Position numbers and translations under genes: made by a program
From: Planctomycetaceae bacterium
Lineage (GTDB): Bacteria; Planctomycetota; Planctomycetia; Pirellulales; Pirellulaceae
Reading direction: 5' to 3'
Length of the DNA stretch: 12,882 bases
Assembly: GCA_002685655.1 (NCBI GenBank)
Contig: NYXM01000085.1
Location: forward strand, 1-12,882
Shown here: positions 1 through 5,420 of the stretch, one piece after another
How the letters are laid out: each line of letters begins with the position of its first letter
Position numbering within the stretch: the stretch's first letter is position 1
The notes under the pieces: model-generated
What the model was told of the DNA's origin: nothing
Databases searched by the model: none
What the model saw: the letters and a program-made list of their open reading frames with translations, nothing else

Positions 1-575
1 GCTGACGGCCCAGCTAGTTTCAATGCCGAGCTAACGGCCCGCGGTGGTTCGATTGTCTCCTGCGATCCCATTTACGAATTCACTGCCGATGAGATTCGAT
101 AGCGGATTGATGCTACATATCCGCAGATGCTCGAACAGGCGGCACAGAATACCGAGGAATTTGTTTGGACTGCTCAGATCCCCAACGCCGACGCACTCGG
201 TCGTCACAGGATGGCGGCTATGGACGGTTTTCTTGCGGACTATGAAGCGGGGCGATACGAGGGAAGATACGTCGCCGCCAACCTTTCGGCTCTTCCATTT
301 TCAGACTTCGCATTTGACCTCGCCCTCTGCTCGCACTTTCTGTTCCTGTACAGCGAGCAGTTGTCCGGGCAATTCCACGTCGAGTCGCTTCGCAATCTGA
401 TGCGAGTCGCCACGGAAGCTCGTATTTTTCCGCTTCTCGAACTTGGCGGGAAACCATCTCGTCATGTTGATGAAGTTACGATGACACTGCGAGACGATGG
501 ATCAGAATTGACGTCGAAACGGTGATCTACGAGTTCCAGCGAGGCGGCAACCAGATGATGAGGATCACTCGATGA
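1..575 (+). pseudogene. SAM-dependent methyltransferase-like gene, 5' truncated by window edge, with internal stop and frameshift
   Basis: The window opens inside this gene. Frame 1 encodes DGPASFNAEL and then SCDPIYEF, which resemble the SAM-binding motif I region and the acidic end of beta-2 in class I methyltransferases. A TAG at 100-102 interrupts the frame (EIR-stop-RID; one C-to-T change would turn CAG into TAG). The frame then continues as PQMLEQAAQNTEEF through LPFSDFAFDLALCSHFLFLY, an LPF..F-D motif-IV-like segment, to RIFPLLELGG. Around 505-510 the frame changes by one missing base. The other frame gives DVETVIYEFQRGGNQMMRITR and stops at 573-575. That tail looks native, because its TGA overlaps the ATG of the next gene. 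An ORF starting at ATG 127 would lack the SAM-binding motif. Either this is a two-lesion pseudogene or there are two sequence errors. The methyltransferase assignment is by motif; the substrate is unknown. Confidence 0.72.
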
Positions 576-1048
576 TTCATCCACCAACCGCCCATCCTGA
601 CTCGTCGCCTGAACCAGTTCCAATGACGGCTTCGGATTGCGATGAAGTGCTTGCGTTCTGGCGGGATATGCCGGGCGTTGGGTTAAGTGATGCGGACACG
701 CCCGATAGGTTGTCGAGCTTCCTTCGTCGTAATCCCGGCCTGAGTCTTGTGCTTCGTCATGATGGCCGGATCGTCGGTGCCGTGCTTTGCGGGCACGATG
801 GACGGCGAGGGTATCTGCATCATCTTGCTGTTGCACCCGACGTCCGCAGACGAAGGCTTGGGAGAGTCTTAGTCGAACGGTGTTTGTTGAAGCTTGGATT
901 GCTGAGCATCCAAAAGTGCAACATCTTCGTCTATGCCGACAACGATGACGGAATAGGCTTCTGGCGGCAGAACGGGTGGCATGACCGGAGTGACCTCAAG
1001 GTAATGCAACGACCACTTTCGCCAGGACACTCACAATCTGACCAGTGA
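572..1048 (+). CDS. GNAT family N-acetyltransferase
   Basis: This 158-residue protein has the length of a single-domain GNAT enzyme, a cytoplasmic transferase that moves acetyl from acetyl-CoA to an amine. The core is visible: beta strands around SLVLRHDGRIVGAVLCG (58-74), then LHHLAVAPDVRRRRLGRVLV (82-101), whose RRRRLGR is the pyrophosphate-binding R-x-x-G-x-G/A motif A. The C-terminal part, VYADNDDGIGFWRQNGW (120-136), is the usual motif B, where the chain folds back (N-x-x-x-x-x-F-(Y/W)-x-x-x-G-(F/W)). The ATG overlaps the stop of the upstream methyltransferase remnant in ATGA, so the genes are translationally coupled. The acceptor substrate cannot be read from the sequence. This gene appears intact while its upstream partner is damaged. 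Confidence 0.88.
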   Translation: MIHPPTAHPDSSPEPVPMTASDCDEVLAFWRDMPGVGLSDADTPDRLSSFLRRNPGLSLVLRHDGRIVGAVLCGHDGRRGYLHHLAVAPDVRRRRLGRVLVERCLLKLGLLSIQKCNIFVYADNDDGIGFWRQNGWHDRSDLKVMQRPLSPGHSQSDQ

Positions 1049-1058
1049 GGGAACAACG

Positions 1059-1427
1059 ATGCTACCAACTTGCATCAATCTGTCTGACAAACTGAACCTC
1101 TTCTCCGAACAGTGGTCGCCGAAGATCATTGCCCAAATGGAAGGCTTCCACTTCAAACTTGCCAAGCTCGAAGGCGATTTCGTGTGGCACAGCCACTCAG
1201 ACACTGATGAAACTTTTCTGATTCTCGAAGGCCAGTTGCGAATTGACTTCCGTGACGGTGTCGTGACGCTGAACAAAGGTGAGATGCTCATCGTGCCAAA
1301 GAGCGTCGAACACAAGCCGTTTTCGGAATCGGAGTGCCATGTGATGATTTTGGTGCGTGAGGGCACTATCAACACAGGCGATGCCGCCGAGAGCGAACTC
1401 ACTGCTGATCCCGGAGCCACAATCTGA
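1059..1427 (+). CDS. Small single-domain cupin protein
   Basis: A 122-residue cupin beta-barrel protein. Cupin motif 1 is seen as WHSHSDTDETFLILEG (43-58), with metal ligand candidates H44, H46 and E51. Motif 2 is GEMLIVPKSVEHKPFSE (74-90), with H85 as the fourth ligand. All four metal ligands are therefore present, and the protein could bind Fe, Mn or Zn. It lies 10 bp after the GNAT stop. A GAGGGA ribosome-binding site (1047-1052) ends 6 nt before the ATG, supporting co-transcription with the acetyltransferase. Small cupins of this kind are often annotated as sugar-binding or auxin-binding-like without known chemistry. I cannot assign a substrate. No signal peptide is visible, so it should be cytoplasmic. 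Confidence 0.88.
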   Translation: MLPTCINLSDKLNLFSEQWSPKIIAQMEGFHFKLAKLEGDFVWHSHSDTDETFLILEGQLRIDFRDGVVTLNKGEMLIVPKSVEHKPFSESECHVMILVREGTINTGDAAESELTADPGATI

Positions 1428-1472
1428 GTAGCATCGACTCGACAACTCGCGTCGGCCCGAGGTACTGCGTCG

Positions 1473-2543
1473 CTAAGTTCTTCTATTCGCAGCGTTCAAA
1501 TATGCGTGAGCCAGTGATCCGATCACTGGCGACTCATCTCCGCACACCGAGAATTCAAAACGACCGATGTTTCTGAATCCGTCCAAGGCAAACTCGTGAT
1601 AAGCCTGCTCGGCAGTCTTCAGATACTGTTCTCGAACAGCAGGCACCAAGTCGCAAACACCACCACCAATAACAAGCAGATCGTAGTTGCCGATGTAATT
1701 CACACCTAGCAAACCGATCCCCAGGGCTCGTGCTTGATCGCTAAACAGTTCAAGTGCGAGTAGATCTCCTTGTGAGGCGAGGACCCGAAGCTGTCTTGCC
1801 TTTTCACGGGTTGAGCCAGGCGCCGATCCAAGTGGATGGTCACACCATTGTTTAAGAGACAATCGATACTTAAGTTGATGCTTGAGCGCGGTCAAGGAAA
1901 CGGCTGATTCGACGGTACACTCGGCATTCCCCACGCGTAACTGTTGATCGTGTTCGTAGCGAAACGCATAGGGCGGTAAAAAGATGTGTCCGGCGTGCCC
2001 GGCAAATCCGTCTCTCCCACGTACGGCTCGTCCGCCCCGGACTTCGCCGCCGCCCAAGCCAGTGCCAACAATCACCATAAACAGCGAAGACAGGTCTTGC
2101 CCGTTAGACTCGTTCTGGGTAACCCTGCCCCAGATGATGGACCCACTACGGATCGAGTACTCACCCAGTGCCGCTGATTGGCCATCGCCGATGTAATGAA
2201 CTGACACTGCTGGCGACTTTTCGCGTATCTTTTCTTCCAGCGCAGCGCGAAAGGGAAACTGGTCCCACAGTTGTGGATCGAAGTTCGGAGTGTTGAGTAG
2301 AACGCCGTCCAGCGTCGCAGGTCCCGGTGTTGATAAGCCGATGTCAGCCATTTGATCTGGCGCTGCGCCAATTCTCTCAAGACCTGCCATGATCTCATCG
2401 GTGATCGCCTGAATTGTTTCCTGCGGACCTTCAGCCGTGCGCGATGCAAATTGATCAGAAACGTGGACAACTTCCCGAGCATTGTTTCCAATTGCGATGG
2501 TGCTGGTTGTTCCGCCGACGTCGATACCAATGCAATGACTCAA
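1473..2543 (-). CDS. ROK family sugar kinase-like protein with altered zinc motif
   Basis: About 356 residues from a TTG start at 2543. The N-terminal phosphate-binding loop CIGIDVGGTTSTIAIG is typical of ROK/ASKHA kinases. Further on are GDGQSAALGE, equivalent to the ROK N-D-x-N-x-A-x-L-G-E segment with the catalytic Asp, then IVGTGLGGGEVRGG (ATP-binding), and LLVIGGGVCDL near the C-terminus. The usual ROK zinc signature (G-H-x-x-x ... C-x-C-G-x-x-G-C-x-E) is only partly kept: GHAGHIFLPP is present, but the C-x-C-G-x-x-G-C cluster is replaced by GNAECTVE, leaving one Cys. An in-frame GTG at 2567 is possible, but the GGAGG at 2549-2553 fits the TTG. The gene is divergent from the two Gfo/Idh/MocA genes. 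A role in phosphorylating a sugar or 2-keto-3-deoxy acid of this locus is inference. Confidence 0.85.
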   Translation of the reverse strand: MSHCIGIDVGGTTSTIAIGNNAREVVHVSDQFASRTAEGPQETIQAITDEIMAGLERIGAAPDQMADIGLSTPGPATLDGVLLNTPNFDPQLWDQFPFRAALEEKIREKSPAVSVHYIGDGQSAALGEYSIRSGSIIWGRVTQNESNGQDLSSLFMVIVGTGLGGGEVRGGRAVRGRDGFAGHAGHIFLPPYAFRYEHDQQLRVGNAECTVESAVSLTALKHQLKYRLSLKQWCDHPLGSAPGSTREKARQLRVLASQGDLLALELFSDQARALGIGLLGVNYIGNYDLLVIGGGVCDLVPAVREQYLKTAEQAYHEFALDGFRNIGRFEFSVCGDESPVIGSLAHAYLNAANRRT

Positions 2544-2548
2544 GATGG

Positions 2549-2553
2549 CCTCC
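2549..2553 (-). promoter_or_regulatory. Ribosome-binding site deciding the TTG start of the ROK gene
   Basis: The minus strand reads GGAGG, then 5 nt, then TTG AGT CAT TGC ATT GGT ATC GAC, placing the start directly before the ROK phosphate loop. The in-frame upstream GTG at 2567 has no comparable purine box. This supports an unusual TTG start. Confidence 0.6.
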
Positions 2554-2635
2554 AAAACGGTATTCACTCAAAATTCAAAGGTCCGCATTGTAACGCGGGA
2601 CTTGGAACCCGTGTTAAGCTGCTATGGATTCTCGT

Positions 2636-2766
2636 CCAATAAGCGGTCGATTGCAGGAAGGGGTCAGGAGTCTTTTTCGGCCAAAGTTCGAACCAAGATT
2701 CGTACGCTGTCATCCGAAAAACGACTCCCGACCCCGTCGACCGCACGCGACCAATAAGCGGTCGAT
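2636..2766. repeat. Palindromic interspersed element (REP/MITE-like) flanked by 16-bp direct repeats
   Basis: The 16-bp sequence CCAATAAGCGGTCGAT occurs at 2636-2651 and again at 2751-2766. Between the copies is a long imperfect inverted repeat: left arm 2660-2680 begins GGGGTCAGGAGTC and runs through TTTTTCGG; right arm 2714-2735 is its complement with one substitution (A/G) and one extra base. A second small hairpin pairs TCGACCGC (2737-2744) with GCGGTCGA (2758-2765). The layout suggests a short non-coding mobile or REP-type element. A long hairpin in RNA from either strand is likely, so it could also act as a transcription barrier between the divergent units. Confidence 0.7.
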
Positions 2767-2802
2767 GATGAAGCTCTCCTCCAGACCACGTCATATTCGG
2801 CC

Positions 2803-2838
2803 CTTCGTATCATTGGAAACCTTCGTATCATTGGAAAA
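2803..2838. repeat. Two-copy 18-bp tandem repeat upstream of the oxidoreductase operon
   Basis: The unit CTTCGTATCATTGGAAAC (2803-2820) is followed at once by a second copy (2821-2838) that differs only in the last base. The repeat also matches in phase from the preceding C. It ends just before GTATAT and lies about 150 bp upstream of the first oxidoreductase start. It may be a duplicated regulator site or simple slippage. Confidence 0.8.
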
Positions 2839-2988
2839 TGTATATCGGCGAAGAAAAACGAATGGCCCGGTTGCGATTCCCGTCTTGCGGACGATAAAAT
2901 CCCAGCGTTCGATTGGCGAATCAAGTTGAACTGGTGCCCGGCTTGGGCAAACTGTGTCGCCTTACTCGGCCCTATACGGAGAGTTGAA

Positions 2989-4146
2989 ATGACAACGAGA
3001 ATTCCCGCCGGAATTATTGGCACCGGCTTTATCGGCCCGGCCCATGTCGAGGCGGCACGGCGTTTAGGCAATGTCGAGATTGTCGCGGTCGCGGAAGCTA
3101 ACGAGGACTTGGCGAAACAGAAGGCCAAGGAGATGTCAATTCCTATGGCTTACGGGAACTACCACGACTTGCTGGCCGACGCCGAGATTCAGGTTGTGCA
3201 CAATTGTACACCAAACCATATTCACTTTGAGGTGAACAGAGCTATCCTGGCAGCGGGGAAGCACGTGATCAGCGAGAAGCCGCTGGCCATGACCTCCGAG
3301 GAGAGCAGCGAACTTGTTCGACTCGCTCGGGAGTCCGGGTTAATCCACGCGGTGGATTTCAACTATCGTTACTACCCGCTCATACAACATGCCCGCGAGA
3401 TGGTTACGTCTGGCGAAGTCGGTGACGTTTTTTCGATTCATGGATCGTATCTGCAGGACTGGCTGTACCTGCCTACTGACTGGAACTGGCGTCTGGTTCC
3501 GGAGTTGTCAGGCGAAAGTCGCGCCATCGCCGATATCGGTAGCCACTGGTGCGACCTGCTACAGTTCATCACCGGGCTCACCATCACCAAGGTGTTCGCC
3601 GATTTGCGCACCGTTCACAAGACGCGCCAGAAGCCGAAAAAGGAGGTCGAGACCTACGCCGGTAAAGTGCTGTCCTCCGATGACTACGAACCACAGGAGA
3701 TCAATACGGAAGACTACGGATCCGTGTTGTTCGAGCTGTCGAGCGGCGCTCACGGCGTTGTCACGGTGAGCCAGGTATCCGCCGGGCGAAAGAACCGTTT
3801 GTACTTCGAAATCGACGGTTCGAAATGCGCTCTTGCGTGGGACCAGGAGCGACCCAACGAAATGTGGCTCGGCTACCGTGAGAAAGCCAACGAAATCTTG
3901 GCGAAAGACCCATCCTTGCTACACGCCAAGGCACGCGAGTACGCGCATTATCCAGGCGGGCACCCTGAGGCGTATCCTGACGGCCCAAAGAACTTATTTC
4001 GCAACGTGTATCGCGCCTTGGAAGGCGGAGGAATGCCGAAAGATCCTGACTGGAGTACGTTCGAAGATGGGCACAAAGAGGTTGTCATTTGTGAGGCAGT
4101 ACTCGCCAGCCATAAGTCAAAGGCTTGGGTCGACGTGCAATACTGA
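2989..4146 (+). CDS. Gfo/Idh/MocA family NAD(P)-dependent oxidoreductase (first of pair)
   Basis: A 385-residue oxidoreductase of the usual family length. The Rossmann nucleotide-binding loop GTGFIG is at residues 11-16. The family-defining EKP is at 96-98 (GKHVISEKPLAM), where Lys contacts cofactor and substrate. A DIGSHWCDL motif (182-190) supplies the H/D pair expected near the substrate. YLQDW at 154-158 is shared with the next gene, suggesting the two are paralogues with related substrates. The ATG at 2989 is preferred because GGAGAG (2978-2983) lies 5 nt upstream; an in-frame ATG at 2926 would add 21 residues unlike the family. No signal peptide is seen, so the protein is cytoplasmic. 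The reaction is oxidation or reduction of a sugar or sugar acid. Oxidation of an anhydrosugar is a hypothesis from context. Confidence 0.92.
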   Translation: MTTRIPAGIIGTGFIGPAHVEAARRLGNVEIVAVAEANEDLAKQKAKEMSIPMAYGNYHDLLADAEIQVVHNCTPNHIHFEVNRAILAAGKHVISEKPLAMTSEESSELVRLARESGLIHAVDFNYRYYPLIQHAREMVTSGEVGDVFSIHGSYLQDWLYLPTDWNWRLVPELSGESRAIADIGSHWCDLLQFITGLTITKVFADLRTVHKTRQKPKKEVETYAGKVLSSDDYEPQEINTEDYGSVLFELSSGAHGVVTVSQVSAGRKNRLYFEIDGSKCALAWDQERPNEMWLGYREKANEILAKDPSLLHAKAREYAHYPGGHPEAYPDGPKNLFRNVYRALEGGGMPKDPDWSTFEDGHKEVVICEAVLASHKSKAWVDVQY

Positions 4147-4174
4147 AAATCGAAACTGACTGGGAGGTGTTGAA

Positions 4175-5365
4175 ATGCCAGACAAAACGTGCAACGTGGC
4201 GCTCGTCGGAACAAAGTTCATGGGCCGTACGCACTCGAACGCCTATTTGAATGTGGCGAAGTTTTTTGATCTTCCTGTGACGCCCGTCATGCACACGGTG
4301 GTGGCTCGCAACGAAAAGGAGACCAAGGACTTTGCCGAGCGTTGGGGCTGGCGGAACTCAAGCACCGACTGGCAAGCCGCCGTGGCCGACGCGGAAATCG
4401 ATCTCGTCGATATCGTGACCCCGAACAATGTCCATGCCGAACACGCCATCGCGGCGCTGGAAGCTGGTAAACATGTGGCGTGCGAAAAGCCGTTGGCTAA
4501 TACACTCGATGCCGCGCGACAAATGGTCGAGGCCGCCAAAGAGGCGAAGGGCAAGACCTTTGTCTGGTACAACTACCGTCGCTGTCCCGCCGTGGCATTT
4601 GCACATCAGATTTGCCAGCAAGGTAAGCTGGGTCGTATTTATCAGATCCGTGGCTGCTACCTGCAGGATTGGGCCGGACCCGACACGCCGCTGATGTGGC
4701 GTTTCGACGGCGAAGTGGCCGGCTCCGGTTCGCTCGGTGACCTCTGCGCTCACACAATCGACACGGCACGTTTCATCACTGGCGACGAGGTGAGCGAAGT
4801 CGTTGGCGCTACCATGGAAACAGTGATCAAAGAACGCCCAATTCTCGAGTCCAGTGGTGGTGAAATCTCCGGCCGCGGCGCTGAGACGAGCGAACGGAAA
4901 GGAGCCAGCACAGTGGACGACATTGTCCTGTTCGTGGCCCGTATGGAGAGCGGCGCGCTGGCCACGTTCGAAGCGACCCGGCTCTCGACGGGCTACAAGA
5001 ACGCGAACCGCCTCGAAATCCATGGCGAAAAAGGTGCGATCCGTTTCAATTTCGAGCAGATGAATGAATTAGATTGGTACGACGCGACGGCACCGGAAGA
5101 GCTGCAAGGCTGGTCGACGATCAACGTGACCAATGGCAACGCCAATCACCCGTACGCTGGCGCATGGTGGCCCGTTGCGCACGTTCTAGGCTACGAGCAC
5201 AGTTTCATAAATCAGTCGGCGGATATTCTCAATGTGCTGGGCGGGAAAGCAGCTGTTGTGCCGTTGCCGGATTTTGCCGATGCCTACGAGGTCCAACGGG
5301 TGCTCGCGGCCGTCGTCCAGTCCGATAGTCACCGATGTCCGATTAGTCTTAGCGAAGTCAATTGA
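4175..5365 (+). CDS. Gfo/Idh/MocA family NAD(P)-dependent oxidoreductase (second of pair)
   Basis: A 396-residue paralogue of the preceding gene, 28 bp downstream with a strong GGGAGG site at 4162-4167. The nucleotide-binding loop is the variant GTKFMG (12-17), common in planctomycete members of this family as far as I recall. EKP is at 104-106 (GKHVACEKPLAN), YLQDW at 162-166 and GDLCAHTID, with D189, H193 and D196, in the C-terminal catalytic region. The two oxidoreductases are clearly co-transcribed. They could carry out successive steps or form a mixed oxidoreductase pair. The gene converges with the glycosidase operon: only 55 bp separate the two stop codons, and I see no clear hairpin terminator there. 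The substrate is unknown; a sugar of the neighbouring GH117 pathway is likely by context only. Confidence 0.92.
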   Translation: MPDKTCNVALVGTKFMGRTHSNAYLNVAKFFDLPVTPVMHTVVARNEKETKDFAERWGWRNSSTDWQAAVADAEIDLVDIVTPNNVHAEHAIAALEAGKHVACEKPLANTLDAARQMVEAAKEAKGKTFVWYNYRRCPAVAFAHQICQQGKLGRIYQIRGCYLQDWAGPDTPLMWRFDGEVAGSGSLGDLCAHTIDTARFITGDEVSEVVGATMETVIKERPILESSGGEISGRGAETSERKGASTVDDIVLFVARMESGALATFEATRLSTGYKNANRLEIHGEKGAIRFNFEQMNELDWYDATAPEELQGWSTINVTNGNANHPYAGAWWPVAHVLGYEHSFINQSADILNVLGGKAAVVPLPDFADAYEVQRVLAAVVQSDSHRCPISLSEVN

Positions 5366-5420
5366 GGTGTCGTGGTCGAGCGAAACGTAGCAGCAACGCG
5401 ATCGAGTTACGTCGAAATGG

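Larger units (their letters stand above)
2554..2988. other. Divergent intergenic region between ROK gene and oxidoreductase genes
   Basis: No convincing gene is present. The region holds a palindromic element with direct flanking repeats (2636-2766) and an 18-bp tandem repeat (2803-2838), listed separately. The promoters of both divergent units should be here, but I see no sigma70-like pair good enough to call. TATAT at 2841-2845, next to the tandem repeat, is the only AT-rich -10-like candidate toward the plus strand. Confidence 0.6.

Noticed and set aside
44..400. Plus-strand 118-codon open frame overlapping the methyltransferase remnant
   Set aside because: Low-complexity Ser/Arg/Thr-rich translation typical of an off-frame read; the frame with methyltransferase-like motifs is the real one.
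4358..5023. Minus-strand 221-codon open frame within the second oxidoreductase
   Set aside because: Lies wholly inside a strongly supported Gfo/Idh/MocA gene and has no family resemblance.
5366..5420. Possible bidirectional terminator between the convergent operons
   Set aside because: I looked for a GC-rich stem with a T or A run and found none in these 55 bp; termination may be factor-dependent or further on.
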